Part shown: positions 26,353 through 35,453 of the stretch, in pieces
How the letters are laid out: each line of letters begins with the position of its first letter
How positions within the stretch are numbered: position 1 is the first letter of the stretch
NCBI RefSeq assembly: GCF_028471905.1
Contig: NZ_CP116902.1
Span: forward strand, 1,152,501 to 1,216,500
Source of the DNA: Aneurinibacillus uraniidurans
Lineage (GTDB): Bacteria > Bacillota > Bacilli > Aneurinibacillales > Aneurinibacillaceae
Direction of reading: 5' to 3'
DNA length: 64,000 nucleotides
The notes under the pieces: generated by a model
The model's input: only the letters and a program-made list of their open reading frames with translations
Told to the model about the DNA's origin: nothing
The model's database searches: none
Position numbers and translations under genes: made by a program

Positions 26353-27210
26353 GTGAAGACGATAGGAATCGTGATGAATAAAGATAAAACGAATGCCTGG
26401 CTGATTGCTAAGGAGCTGGTGCGCTTGCTTGAAGAGAAGCAGGCAGGCGTGTATATTGATCATGTGGTGGCCGCCCATATCGGCAGGCAGGACCTGGCAC
26501 TTCCCATTCATGAGTTCCATCAGGTAGTTGACCTAATTTTTGTATTAGGTGGTGACGGTACGTTGATCGGGCTTGCTCGTGAAATCGCACCGTATTCCAT
26601 TCCGATTCTTGGCATTAACCTTGGGCATCTTGGCTTTTTGTCAGAGTCAGAACCAGACGATTTGCCGGATGCCGTTAATCGAATTTTACACGGGGATTAT
26701 TGTGTAGAAGAACGTATGATGCTTGAAACAGAAGTAAGGCGTGCAGGAGAGATCATTCATCATTCTGTTGCCTTAAATGATATTGGCATTGCTAAAGGGA
26801 GTTTCGGGCGCATGATCAAATGTCATGTATATGCAGATGATCTGTTTGCTGGAACGTATAACGGTGACGGCATTATTATCTCGACGCCGACCGGCTCTAC
26901 TGCGTATTCGCTGTCGGCAGGAGGCCCGATTGTAGTGCCCCACATTAATGTAATTCTACTGACACCAGTTGCCCCGCACTCGCTGACAGCTCGCCCGCTC
27001 GTTTTGCCTGCGGACGGCGTGCTACGAGTCAAAGTAGATGCAACACATACGGATATTGGCCTGACGATTGACGGCCAGATTGGATATCCACTTGAGCTTG
27101 AGGATGAGATTATCATTCGTCGTTCGTCGCATATTACTTCATTGATCAAGTGGAAAGAACGGAGCTTTTTTGAAGTCGTACGCAAGAAATTACAAGGGGA
27201 GACAGAATAA
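26353..27210 (+). CDS. nadK: NAD kinase
   Basis: 285 residues. The nucleotide motif GGDGT is in [14 protein letters not shown], and the conserved [24 protein letters not shown] follows. It phosphorylates NAD to NADP. I choose the GTG at 26353 (GAGGTG upstream) giving [12 protein letters not shown]; a GTG at 26344 is a possible earlier start. It sits between tlyA and argR, an insertion relative to the B. subtilis order. TATAAT at 26296-26301 may be its own -10. Confidence 0.96.
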   Translation: MKTIGIVMNKDKTNAWLIAKELVRLLEEKQAGVYIDHVVAAHIGRQDLALPIHEFHQVVDLIFVLGGDGTLIGLAREIAPYSIPILGINLGHLGFLSESEPDDLPDAVNRILHGDYCVEERMMLETEVRRAGEIIHHSVALNDIGIAKGSFGRMIKCHVYADDLFAGTYNGDGIIISTPTGSTAYSLSAGGPIVVPHINVILLTPVAPHSLTARPLVLPADGVLRVKVDATHTDIGLTIDGQIGYPLELEDEIIIRRSSHITSLIKWKERSFFEVVRKKLQGETE

Positions 27211-27257
27211 AAATGGACGAATCACAAACACCGGACGTGCTGTCTGGCGGCAAGACG

Positions 27258-27707
27258 ATGAATAAAGGACAGCGCCACATTAAAATTCGTGAGATTATTA
27301 CTCGTAATGATGTAGAGACACAGGATGAGCTGGTTGAACTGCTTTGCGAAGCAGGCTTCAATGTGACACAGGCTACTGTATCGCGTGATATTAAAGAGCT
27401 TCATCTCGTCAAAGTACCGACGAATGATGGTCGTTACAAATATTCTCTGCCAGCAGACCAGCGCTTCAATCCGCAGCACAAGCTGAAGCGGACACTCATT
27501 GATAGCTTTATTTGCATTGATCAGGCAGACAATCTTCTGGTGATGAAGACGATGCCAGGGAATGCGAACGCCATCGGAGCATTGATTGATAATCTGGAAT
27601 GGCCGGAAATTCTGGGCACGATTTGCGGCGATGATACGATTCTCATCATTTGTCGTTCAAAAGATTATGCGACCGCAATGTCTCAGCGGTTTATCGATAT
27701 GCTGTAG
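27258..27707 (+). CDS. argR: Arginine repressor ArgR/AhrC
   Basis: 149 residues from this start, almost identical in layout to B. subtilis AhrC: winged helix ([18 protein letters not shown]), hexamer domain and the arginine-binding [14 protein letters not shown]. It represses arginine synthesis and activates catabolism with arginine as co-repressor. An ATG at 27213 gives 15 more residues and has the better ribosome site (GGGGAG), so the longer form cannot be excluded. Confidence 0.95.
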   Translation: MNKGQRHIKIREIITRNDVETQDELVELLCEAGFNVTQATVSRDIKELHLVKVPTNDGRYKYSLPADQRFNPQHKLKRTLIDSFICIDQADNLLVMKTMPGNANAIGALIDNLEWPEILGTICGDDTILIICRSKDYATAMSQRFIDML

Positions 27708-27729
27708 TGCAACAGGAGGGCCTTCACAT

Positions 27730-29457
27730 ATGCTGCTTGAGCTTACCATCAAAAATTTTGCAGTGATTAAAGAAGTCTCCGTTTCATTTGGGCGGGGACT
27801 TACGATTTTGACAGGGGAAACAGGAGCAGGGAAATCGATTCTGATTGATGCGATTGGCATGCTGCTCGGCGGGCGTGGTTCAGCTGATTACGTTCGCTAC
27901 GGCTGTAAAAAGGCAGAAATTGAAGGGCTGTTTGATTTTGCAGCTGATGCTCCTGCCCTCGCCATGTTGCGTGAGATTGGTGTAGAGACAGAGGAAGGCA
28001 TGATGATTGTACGGCGGGAAGTGATGAGTAACGGCAAGACGGTCTGTCGCATTAACGGACAGCTTGTTACGATTTCGATGCTTCGCGAAGTTGCCCCGTG
28101 GCTGATCAACATTCATGGCCAGCACGAGCATCAATCGCTTATGCAAGGTGATCGCCATCTTGAATGGCTTGACGCATTCGGGGATGAGCAGGCGGCCTGT
28201 ACGAAGCAGGAATTCGGAAAGCTGTACGAACAGTATAAGCAGATCCGGTCAGAACTTGCCTACATCTCAACTAACGAACGGGAACTTGTCCAGCGCATGG
28301 ATATGCTTCGTTTTCAGTTGCAGGAAATTGTGGAAGCAGATCTGAAGCCGCTCGAAGATGAGGAGCTGCAGAAGGAGAAGAAGCGGCTGTCCGGCGGTGA
28401 AAAAATGGTACGTGGCTTAGAAGATGCCTATCGTTCTCTCGTCGGTGAGCAGCGAGGTGTAGACTGGATTAGCAATGCGATGAGCAATCTGGAAAGTGTC
28501 CTTGCGTACGATGAAGAACTGAAGGAAACGTATCAGATGGTCGAACAGGCGTTTTATCAAATGGAAGAAGCAGCCCGTTCCATTCGGTCATACCGGGACA
28601 ACATTGAATTTGATCCCGATCGTCTGTCGCAGATCGAAAGTCGGCTTGACGAGATCAATCGGCTAAAGCGGAAGTATGGTCTGTCTGTGGATGAGATTCT
28701 CGAATATGGAGCATCGATTGAAGATGAACTCGACCAGATGGAAAACCGGGAGAGTCGAATTGAAGCTTTGAACAAGAAATTGAAAGAAGCTGCGCTCGAC
28801 TTAGCGGTAGAAGCACAGGAATTGTCCGAGCTTCGCCGTCGGATTGCATCTGAACTTGCCACATCCATCGAGCAGGAGCTGCGGGATTTACATATGTCCC
28901 GCGCCCGATTTGAAGTGGCGGTCACGCATATCGAAGATGAAGACGGTCTCGATGTGAACGGCAGTCGTGTACGAGTAACTGGAACGGGGATTGATCAGGT
29001 AGAGTTCCTGATCGCACCAAATCCAGGAGAACCGCTGCGCCCGGTAACAAAAATCGCATCTGGTGGTGAGCTATCGCGCATTATGCTGGCCATGAAAACC
29101 ATTCTGGCGGATGCAGAACGAATTGACACGATGATTTTTGATGAAGTGGATACCGGGGTAAGCGGGCGTGCCGCTCAGGCCATCGCAGAGAAGCTTGTGC
29201 GTGTCTCGCGCAAACGGCAGGTTCTTTCCATTACGCACCTGCCGCAGGTGGCGAGCATGGCTGATACGCATCTGCGCATTGAGAAGCACATGAATGAAAC
29301 CGAAACCGAAACGCACGTGACAGCGCTCACGCATGAGGAGCGCGTCATTGAACTGGCTCGCATGCTCGGTGGAGCGCAGGTGACGGAGACGACAAAAGAC
29401 AACGCTCGCGAAGTGTTAGCCCAGGCAGATGCGTTAAAAAAGGAAATGCAGGAATAA
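27730..29457 (+). CDS. recN: DNA repair protein RecN
   Basis: 575 residues, SMC-like ATPase acting early at double-strand breaks. Walker A is GETGAGKS (about 29-36), a long coiled coil covers about 160-370, and the signature SGGELSR and Walker B TMIFDEVDTGVSG come near the C-terminus. The ATG at 27730 follows CAGGAGGG; the longer frame overlaps argR. Confidence 0.97.
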   Translation: MLLELTIKNFAVIKEVSVSFGRGLTILTGETGAGKSILIDAIGMLLGGRGSADYVRYGCKKAEIEGLFDFAADAPALAMLREIGVETEEGMMIVRREVMSNGKTVCRINGQLVTISMLREVAPWLINIHGQHEHQSLMQGDRHLEWLDAFGDEQAACTKQEFGKLYEQYKQIRSELAYISTNERELVQRMDMLRFQLQEIVEADLKPLEDEELQKEKKRLSGGEKMVRGLEDAYRSLVGEQRGVDWISNAMSNLESVLAYDEELKETYQMVEQAFYQMEEAARSIRSYRDNIEFDPDRLSQIESRLDEINRLKRKYGLSVDEILEYGASIEDELDQMENRESRIEALNKKLKEAALDLAVEAQELSELRRRIASELATSIEQELRDLHMSRARFEVAVTHIEDEDGLDVNGSRVRVTGTGIDQVEFLIAPNPGEPLRPVTKIASGGELSRIMLAMKTILADAERIDTMIFDEVDTGVSGRAAQAIAEKLVRVSRKRQVLSITHLPQVASMADTHLRIEKHMNETETETHVTALTHEERVIELARMLGGAQVTETTKDNAREVLAQADALKKEMQE

Positions 29458-29575
29458 GATCACGGAAGAGATTGTTTGAAGCAAGCGGGTTATAAATGCA
29501 CGGCAGTCCGGCAACATTAGTAGTACAGATAAAATGGAGGTGTAGGTAGGGAACGTGTAGGAGCGTGATGACCCG

Positions 29576-30898
29576 TTGAACACCCGCAATAAACAGAAAA
29601 CAATCATTGGCTGCATTGTATTTGTACTCGCTCTTCTCACTTTCTCTTCAGCCCCTTTTCAGCAATTCGCTTCATTTCCGGAAAAAATCCGCATGTTTCA
29701 GGGGTCACTCACAGAGTTATCGCTGACGATGCCGGTTACTGCTACCGTTGAAACGAGTGATCCGGATGTCGTGCATGTAGCCGCTGCTGCCGATCAGCAG
29801 GTGGACTTGCGCCATCCGCTTACCATTCAGCCAGGGCACCCAGGAGATGCCAAGGTTATGTTGAAAGTTGCCAATATCCCGGTAAAAACGGTTGATGTGG
29901 AAGTATTGCCAGACTTGAAAGTAATCCCAGGTGGACAGTCGATTGGTGTACAGCTACAGACGGTGGGGGTTCTCGTTGTCGGCCATCATCTTGTTGAAAG
30001 TGGCGGACAAAAAATCTCACCTGGAGAACAGGCAAATGTAAAAGTTGGGGATATGATTACGCGCATTAACGGTACTGAGATTAAAGGTATGAGCCAGGTG
30101 GGGAAACTCATCAATGAGTCTGGTCGCAATGGAAAAAAGGTTGAACTCACCCTTCTACGCGGCAAGCAAACACTGAAAACAGAGATTGTACCTGCTCTTG
30201 ACGCCAAAGAAAACATGTACCGCATGGGACTCTACATTCGTGATTCGGCAGCGGGGGTCGGTACGCTGACTTTTTATGAGCCACAGAGTACTAAATATGG
30301 CGCACTCGGACATGTAATTTCGGATGTCGATACAGGAAAACCAATTACAGTTGGTGGCGGACATGTCATTCAGTCGAGTGTAACCTCGATTGAAAAAGGG
30401 GAAAGCGGTGCGCCGGGCGAGAAGTTTGCGATTTTTAAGAACGAGCGGGTAAAGCTCGGTTCAATTGAGAAGAACACGCCATTCGGTATTTTTGGTGCAA
30501 TGCGTCAACTTCCAGAAAATACGATTGGGAAAGAACCTATTCCTGTTGGATTAAGCGAACAGGTCAAACCGGGGCCGGCCGAGATTTATACGGTGGTCGA
30601 TGGGCAGAAAGTAGAAAAGTTCAAAATCGAAATTGTAAATGTAATTCCACAAAAATATCCGGCCACTAAGGGACTTATCCTGAAAGTGACCGATCCCGTA
30701 CTTCTGAAAAAAACGGGTGGGATTGTACAAGGGATGAGTGGCAGCCCGATCATTCAGGATGGCAAACTGGTCGGTGCTGTTACACACGTATTTGTTAATG
30801 ATCCGACAAGTGGGTATGGGACTTACATCGAGTGGATGCTGCAGGACGCAGGAATCGACATTCGGAACCGATCTGAACAGCAAAGCAGGGCGAGTTAA
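29576..30898 (+). CDS. spoIVB: Stage IV sporulation serine protease SpoIVB
   Basis: 440 residues, N-terminal membrane/signal segment (about 10-28), PDZ domain (about 118-205) and an S55 peptidase domain. Likely catalytic residues are His246 (LGHVISD) and Ser388 (GMSGSPI). SpoIVB is secreted from the forespore and cleaves SpoIVFA, triggering SigmaK processing. The TTG start lies a little far from GTAGGAG; no better in-frame start exists. The recN, spoIVB, spo0A order is conserved. Confidence 0.96.
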   Translation: MNTRNKQKTIIGCIVFVLALLTFSSAPFQQFASFPEKIRMFQGSLTELSLTMPVTATVETSDPDVVHVAAAADQQVDLRHPLTIQPGHPGDAKVMLKVANIPVKTVDVEVLPDLKVIPGGQSIGVQLQTVGVLVVGHHLVESGGQKISPGEQANVKVGDMITRINGTEIKGMSQVGKLINESGRNGKKVELTLLRGKQTLKTEIVPALDAKENMYRMGLYIRDSAAGVGTLTFYEPQSTKYGALGHVISDVDTGKPITVGGGHVIQSSVTSIEKGESGAPGEKFAIFKNERVKLGSIEKNTPFGIFGAMRQLPENTIGKEPIPVGLSEQVKPGPAEIYTVVDGQKVEKFKIEIVNVIPQKYPATKGLILKVTDPVLLKKTGGIVQGMSGSPIIQDGKLVGAVTHVFVNDPTSGYGTYIEWMLQDAGIDIRNRSEQQSRAS

Positions 30899-30920
30899 CG
30901 CCCTGCTTTTTCTTTTTTTT
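30883..30920 (+). terminator. Terminator of spoIVB
   Basis: GCAGGGCG (30885-30892) pairs with CGCCCTGC (30899-30906), then TTTTTCTTTTTTTT. The stem encloses the stop codon. Confidence 0.92.
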
Positions 30921-30928
30921 GAATATTA

Positions 30929-31000
30929 CGTCGAAATGAAGGAAGATCCGTCGAAAACTAATCTAAGAAAGCTGGAAGGATATACATGTATCACGTCGAA
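30929..31000 (+). promoter_or_regulatory. Three Spo0A-box-like sites in the spo0A control region
   Basis: CGTCGAA occurs at 30929-30935, 30949-30955 and 30994-31000; each matches 6 of 7 of the Spo0A box TGTCGAA. AGGATAT at 30977-30983 followed by GAAGT overlapping the third box resembles a SigmaH promoter. Autoregulation of spo0A through such boxes is known in B. subtilis. Confidence 0.62.
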
Positions 31001-31112
31001 GTTTACGAGAGAGGATTCATCTGATACATAGGTGCAATTTACATGGGGATTTACAGTCACGTGCTGTGAAAATATAATTAGGACAGCAGGCAAAAAAAGG
31101 GGCGAGCGTATT

Positions 31113-31901
31113 TTGAAAAAAATTCAAGTGATTCTTGCGGATGATAATCGCGAGTTTACAGAGTTGCTTCAGGAATACCTGGACGCACAGGAAGACATTG
31201 AAGTAGCAGGTGTCGCATTTAACGGGAATGAAGTACTCAATCTAATGAACCATACGATACCGGATGTACTAATTCTCGACATCGTTATGCCACACTTGGA
31301 TGGGCTGGCTGTGCTTGAACAGATCCGAAATATGAAGCTACCTGTTATGCCGAAAATCATTATGCTAACAGCGTTTGGTCAGGAAGAAATTACAAAGAAA
31401 GCAGTTGAGTTGGGCGTTTCATATTATATTTTGAAACCGTTTGATATGGAGGTACTGGTAAATCGTTTACGCCAGGTTGTTGGTGTATCCGCTGTTGTTA
31501 CCTCTTCTGTACATACGCTTCGTCCTCCGTCGCTGCCATCAAAAGGAAAGACGCTTGACCAGAACATTACGAATATTATTCATGAAATTGGCGTACCTGC
31601 TCATATCAAAGGGTACCTGTATCTGCGAGAAGCGATTACAATGGTATATAATGATGTAGAGCTGCTGGGTTCGATTACAAAAATTTTGTACCCGGAAATC
31701 GCAAAGAAATTTAACACAACAGCAAGCCGTGTCGAGCGGGCTATTCGTCATGCAATCGAGGTGGCATGGAATCGGGGGAACATGGAGTCCATTGCCCGTC
31801 TGTTTGGCTACACGGTAAGCAATGCAAAGGCGAAGCCCACCAATAGTGAGTTCATTGCGATGGTGGCGGATAAGCTGCGAATTGAACATCATGTGTCATG
31901 A
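31113..31901 (+). CDS. spo0A: Master sporulation response regulator Spo0A
   Basis: 262 residues: receiver domain (about 1-120) with phosphoacceptor Asp56 ([13 protein letters not shown]) and Lys in ILKPFD, a variable linker, then the Spo0A DNA-binding domain with [31 protein letters not shown] and [18 protein letters not shown]. The TTG at 31113, behind AAGGGGCGAG, gives the normal [10 protein letters not shown] start. Both the upstream boxes and a Spo0E-like gene nearby bear on its control. Confidence 0.98.
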   Translation: MKKIQVILADDNREFTELLQEYLDAQEDIEVAGVAFNGNEVLNLMNHTIPDVLILDIVMPHLDGLAVLEQIRNMKLPVMPKIIMLTAFGQEEITKKAVELGVSYYILKPFDMEVLVNRLRQVVGVSAVVTSSVHTLRPPSLPSKGKTLDQNITNIIHEIGVPAHIKGYLYLREAITMVYNDVELLGSITKILYPEIAKKFNTTASRVERAIRHAIEVAWNRGNMESIARLFGYTVSNAKAKPTNSEFIAMVADKLRIEHHVS

Positions 31902-31916
31902 TGAAGGACGAGACGA

Positions 31917-31955
31917 AGAAGCGGTAGACTGGCATGCAGTCCGCCGCTTCTTTTA
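31917..31955 (+). terminator. Terminator of spo0A
   Basis: GAAGCGG pairs with CCGCTTC, with GACT/AGTC inside, then TTTTAT. Confidence 0.78.
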
Positions 31956-31975
31956 TACGAAAGTGGGCCTTTCCG

Positions 31976-32004
31976 TTGAAAATACTTTATAAACATGGTA
32001 TTTT
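31976..32004 (+). promoter_or_regulatory. SigmaA-type promoter of small membrane peptide gene
   Basis: TTGAAA (31976-31981), 17-base spacer, TATTTT (31999-32004). Confidence 0.55.
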
Positions 32005-32040
32005 TAGCTAGGGTTATGGAAAGTAAGGGGGGATATGCTT

Positions 32041-32142
32041 GTGCGAATGAAAAAAGCCTATATGATTATTTCCATCATCATGGTGCTGTCCCTTGTGTTG
32101 TCCATGATTTTGTTGCCGCTTGTGTTGCCGTTTATACGGTAG
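32041..32142 (+). CDS. Small single-pass membrane peptide downstream of spo0A
   Basis: 33 residues from a GTG behind AAGGGGGG (or 35 from an ATG at 32035). After a basic start (VRMKKAYM) almost the whole chain is hydrophobic and would span the membrane once. It has its own promoter-like sequence. Size and make-up recall the Prli42 class of membrane miniproteins, but I cannot confirm homology. Confidence 0.6.
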   Translation: MRMKKAYMIISIIMVLSLVLSMILLPLVLPFIR

Positions 32143-32147
32143 ATCGA

Positions 32148-32330
32148 TCAGTGTGACGTGAGGACCTTATGGTGCAGATTCAGCTTCTCATCTAACAACT
32201 GACTGATACGCACAACGTCCGGGTCGGTTAGATTTTTCTTCTCATGAGCAATCTGATGCATGTGTTCGCGTAAGGATTGAATTTCGTGTTGAAGAACGTA
32301 CAGGTAAGGGGACGATTTGATCGTAGACAT
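32148..32330 (-). CDS. Spo0E-like aspartyl-phosphate phosphatase
   Basis: 60 residues, two predicted helices, with the Spo0E signature SQLLD (residues 43-47) in VRISQLLDEKLNLHH. Members of this family dephosphorylate Spo0A~P and so delay sporulation. The ATG at 32330 follows AAGGAGG. The gene is convergent with the small membrane gene and lies about 250 bases from the end of spo0A. The larger open frame overlapping fabI is not credible. Divergent from fabI. Confidence 0.86.
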   Translation of the reverse strand: MSTIKSSPYLYVLQHEIQSLREHMHQIAHEKKNLTDPDVVRISQLLDEKLNLHHKVLTSH

Positions 32331-32430
32331 GACATGTTCGACCTCCTTTATTACAAGGAGTATATGTGGGAAGAACATGTAATATGTACATAAGAAGAGT
32401 ACTGATAAATATGAAGGAGGAATAGATGGA

Positions 32431-33201
32431 ATGAATTTATTAAAAGATAAAAATATCGTAGTAATGGGCGTTGCCAATAAACGCAGTATTGCATGGGGGA
32501 TTGCGCAATCATTAAATGCAGCAGGGGCGAATCTGATCTTTACGTACCAGGGAGAGCGCCTGAAAGAAAATGTGCAGGAATTAGTTGAGACACTGGGCCA
32601 GAAGCGTACCATTCTTATTCCGTGTGATGTAACGAATGATGAAGATGTTCGAACTGCGTTTGCCCGTATTAAAGAAGAAGTGGGTGTGTTACACGGTCTT
32701 GCACACTGCATCGCTTATGCGAAAACAGAAGATCTGGAGGGAAGCTTTAGTGCTACATCCCGCGATGGATTCGCGATGGCGCATGATATTAGTGCGTATT
32801 CATTCGTATCTGTATCAAACGCAGCACGTGAGCTGATGACGGAAGGTGGCAGCCTTGTCACCCTGACATACCTGGGCGGCGAACGTGTTGTACCGAATTA
32901 CAACGTGATGGGTGTGGCAAAAGCAGCGCTCGAGATGAGCGTTCGTTACCTGGCGTCTGATCTTGGCAAAGAGAACATTCGTGTGAATGCAATCTCAGCT
33001 GGTCCAATTCGTACGCTTGCTGCAAAAGGCATTCGCAACTTTAATGACCTGACAAAGAATGTGCCAGAGAAAGCACCGCTTGGCCGCACAATTGACCAGA
33101 GTGAAGTAGGGGATGCGGCATTGTTCTTATTCAGTCATCTGTCACGCGGCATTACAGGAGAAGTACTGCATGTAGATGCTGGTTTTAACGTAATGGCATA
33201 A
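32431..33201 (+). CDS. fabI: Enoyl-[acyl-carrier-protein] reductase FabI
   Basis: 256 residues, short-chain dehydrogenase fold of FabI type with the N-terminal VVMGVANKRSIAWGIAQSL NAD(P) region, the active-site Tyr/Lys pair (LGGERVVPNYNVMGVAKAALE) and the AISAGPIRTLAAKGI loop. It performs the last reduction of fatty-acid elongation and is the usual triclosan target. AAGGAGG precedes the ATG. Confidence 0.97.
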   Translation: MNLLKDKNIVVMGVANKRSIAWGIAQSLNAAGANLIFTYQGERLKENVQELVETLGQKRTILIPCDVTNDEDVRTAFARIKEEVGVLHGLAHCIAYAKTEDLEGSFSATSRDGFAMAHDISAYSFVSVSNAARELMTEGGSLVTLTYLGGERVVPNYNVMGVAKAALEMSVRYLASDLGKENIRVNAISAGPIRTLAAKGIRNFNDLTKNVPEKAPLGRTIDQSEVGDAALFLFSHLSRGITGEVLHVDAGFNVMA

Positions 33202-33227
33202 GGTATACAAACCGTTTTGAAAAGAAG

Positions 33228-33272
33228 AAGCTGTCCTGAAAGCTAGAATATGGCGAATGGGACAGCTTTTTT
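33228..33272 (+). terminator. Terminator of fabI, GCTGTC family
   Basis: AAGCTGTCC pairs with GGGACAGCTT, followed by TTTTTCT. Confidence 0.83.
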
Positions 33273-33316
33273 CTGTTAAACTAAGAGCATCACAAAATTC
33301 GGATGAGGTGAGAGAA

Positions 33317-34162
33317 ATGAGAGCAGATTTACACTCCCATACAACGGCGTCAGATGGAACATTCACACCGCGCCAGGTAGTTGAGCGAGCAAAAGCAAAA
33401 GGGCTTGCCGCGCTTGCTATTACAGATCATGATACGGTGGCAGGGCTTGCGGAAGCACAGGCTGCTGGAGCGGAGCACGGGATTGAGATTGTGCCAGGAA
33501 TTGAGATCAGTTCCGTTTATAACGGCCATGATGTGCATGTACTTGGCTATTATATGAATACGGTAGACGAAGATTTTCTCGTTCGGCTTGAAGAGCTGCG
33601 CGATGTACGTCATTTGCGCAATAAAATGATGCTAGCCAAACTTGCTGAGCTTAGTATTCATATTACGCTTGACGAAGTTGCGGCACGTAAAAAAGACGCA
33701 GCCGGCAATGTTGGCCGTCCTCATATTGCAGAAGTGCTCATGGAGAAAGGAATTGTTTCTTCTATGGAAGAAGCATTCTCCCGTTACCTGGGTAGTACAG
33801 GAGCCGCGTATGTCAATCCACCGCGTATCACACCAGAGGAAGCGATTGATCTCATTCATGCGGCAGGCGGCGTGGCCGTGCTTGCGCATCCAGGTCTGTA
33901 CAAAAATCCAGAACTTGTCCGCACGCTTATTGCGTATGGGCTTGATGGCATTGAAGTGTATCACCCGGATAATAATACAGAGGATGAGGTGCTGTATAGC
34001 GCATTGGCAGATGAAGCGGGAATTAGTAAAACGGCCGGCTCTGATTTTCACGGCATGCGGAATGATATCGTGTTTCATGCAGATCTTGGGAACAGATCGA
34101 CCCCTCTAACTACTGTACAGGAATTACGGCAGCGTGCTCAAAAGTACCAGATAGCGTTATAG
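33317..34162 (+). CDS. PHP-domain phosphoesterase (TrpH/RNase AM type)
   Basis: 281 residues with the PHP metal motifs DLHSHTTASDG (HxH), AITDHDT, a central Glu/His set and SDFHG at the end. Relatives remove nucleotides or phosphates from 3',5'-bisphosphates or 5' RNA ends. The exact substrate is not set by sequence. The ATG at 33317 follows GAGGTGAGAG. Confidence 0.92.
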   Translation: MRADLHSHTTASDGTFTPRQVVERAKAKGLAALAITDHDTVAGLAEAQAAGAEHGIEIVPGIEISSVYNGHDVHVLGYYMNTVDEDFLVRLEELRDVRHLRNKMMLAKLAELSIHITLDEVAARKKDAAGNVGRPHIAEVLMEKGIVSSMEEAFSRYLGSTGAAYVNPPRITPEEAIDLIHAAGGVAVLAHPGLYKNPELVRTLIAYGLDGIEVYHPDNNTEDEVLYSALADEAGISKTAGSDFHGMRNDIVFHADLGNRSTPLTTVQELRQRAQKYQIAL

Positions 34163-34220
34163 CTCTGTATAGATTCTCTCTTTTCTGCGCATGTTATAGA
34201 GTAGGAAAGGAGATGAAAGA

Positions 34221-34400
34221 ATGGAAATTGTGTATAGTGTTATTTTATCATTCATTGCACTTCTTTTATTATTTGGGGCAAGTTATCTGCTTGCCGTACT
34301 GATGAATAAAGCCGTAGCAAGCACAGAATGGCAAACATTGCATGAACCCGCTCATACAGGAGTTGAAAGCCTAGAGCAGGAGCAAAAAGATCGGAGTTAG
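34221..34400 (+). CDS. Small membrane protein, 59 residues
   Basis: Starts at an ATG behind AAAGGAGATG. One hydrophobic segment (about residues 4-28) is followed by a polar tail ending EQEQKDRS. I do not recognise the family. Its stop lies inside the terminator hairpin at 34385-34417, so it is the last gene of its unit. Confidence 0.75.
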   Translation: MEIVYSVILSFIALLLLFGASYLLAVLMNKAVASTEWQTLHEPAHTGVESLEQEQKDRS

Positions 34401-34417
34401 TGCCGATCTTTTTTTAT
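34385..34417 (+). terminator. Terminator of small membrane protein gene
   Basis: AGATCGG (34388-34394) pairs with CCGATCT (34403-34409), then seven T. Confidence 0.9.
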
Positions 34418-34542
34418 GCCTGTTTTTGCATGTAAATAACGGGAATCGTGTCATCGTTTTCTATTTAATATGATATGATAAAGAGTAAGAGTACGTTTAC
34501 AAGTACTTGTCATCGTGGCGCATAGTGGGAAGGGGATACAGG

Positions 34543-35097
34543 ATGAAGAGACAAATACACAGCAGAGAAGTGAAAGCAGCAGCGTTACAGCGGCTTGCTG
34601 AACGTGGTGTAACGGTAGAAGATATCGCTGAAGTTGTCTACTTGATGCAGGCACCGTACAATGTAGGCCTGAAAATTCAGGCATGTATTGAAAGCGTTCA
34701 CGCTGTTTTGGAAAAGAGGGAAATTCAGCACGCCATTCTCGTCGGGACTGAACTGGATATTATGGCTGAGAAGAATATGCTATCTGAGCCGTTGCAGTCG
34801 ATCATTGCAGCGGATGAAGGGTTGTTCGGATGTGATGAAACGCTTGCTCTCGGTTCCGTTCTTGGATATGGGAGTATTGCAGTCACGACATTCGGACATC
34901 TTGATAAACAAAAAATTGGCATTATTAAGCGGCTTGATACGAAGCGCGGAGGAGGAATCCATACATTCCTTGATGATCTCGTAGCAAGCATTGCAGCATC
35001 CGCGTCAGGCCGGATGGCACATCGTCTGCGTGATGAACAGGAGCGCGAAGAAGAACGCCGATCCGAGTTTCAGGCTAATGATGAGCAGGCTGGATAA
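34543..35097 (+). CDS. Phosphatidylglycerophosphatase A-like protein (YutG type)
   Basis: 184 residues. The N-terminal helical part (RLAERGVTVEDIAEVVYLMQ) is followed by the PgpA core with TELDIMAEKNMLSEPLQSII, DEGLFGCDE and HTFLDDLVASIAAS. PgpA removes phosphate from phosphatidylglycerol phosphate in membrane lipid synthesis; whether this Gram-positive type has that activity is not certain. The ATG at 34543 follows AAGGGGAT. Confidence 0.9.
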   Translation: MKRQIHSREVKAAALQRLAERGVTVEDIAEVVYLMQAPYNVGLKIQACIESVHAVLEKREIQHAILVGTELDIMAEKNMLSEPLQSIIAADEGLFGCDETLALGSVLGYGSIAVTTFGHLDKQKIGIIKRLDTKRGGGIHTFLDDLVASIAASASGRMAHRLRDEQEREEERRSEFQANDEQAG

Positions 35098-35109
35098 ATG
35101 CACATAAAG

Positions 35110-35140
35110 ACGTCCGGGAGATAACCGGACGTTTTCTTTT
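35110..35140 (+). terminator. Terminator of PgpA-like gene
   Basis: ACGTCCGG pairs with CCGGACGT, then TTTCTTTT. Confidence 0.85.
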
Positions 35141-35233
35141 GTATAATCGTAACGTGGTTTGGAAGTGGGAGAAGGAGTAGGGATAGGCCCACCGCGCATA
35201 TACTATTGTGAATATACATAGGGAGGCGGTACC

Positions 35234-35389
35234 GTGAACGAAGGAGTGGTTCAACAAGTTTTGTTTGTCGGGGTATCTATGGTGATGGACGCATGGAATT
35301 ATCATCTTGCTTGGCGTATCTCAGTTGATTTGCCGCATGATCCACCGTTTATACCGCCGGTGGACCCTCCCAAGGACCGGGTTGCCTAG
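35234..35389 (+). CDS. Uncharacterised 51-residue protein
   Basis: GTG start behind GGGAGGCGG. The chain has a short hydrophobic stretch (VLFVGVSMVMDAWNYHLAW) and ends in a Pro/Asp-rich tail with three PP pairs. No known motif. The ribosome site and codon-like composition support expression, but the gene is short and I cannot name it. Confidence 0.6.
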   Translation: MNEGVVQQVLFVGVSMVMDAWNYHLAWRISVDLPHDPPFIPPVDPPKDRVA

Positions 35390-35453
35390 CGAAACAAACT
35401 AGCCTTTTGTACGTATAACTGTATAGGATGATAGGACGGAGAAGAGGGAGACG

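Noticed and set aside
29458-29575. SigmaG/SigmaF promoter before spoIVB
   Set aside because: TAAATG and CATTAGTA are only partial fits; not strong enough to annotate.
32340-32430. FapR site at fabI and the CCTCC/GGAGG repeat there
   Set aside because: AGTACTGATA needs a one-base gap to fit FapR; the CCTCC/GGAGG complementarity is just the ribosome sites of two divergent genes.
32331-32711. N-terminal extension of the Spo0E-like frame over fabI
   Set aside because: It runs antisense through fabI; the ATG at 32330 has the ribosome site and the family start.
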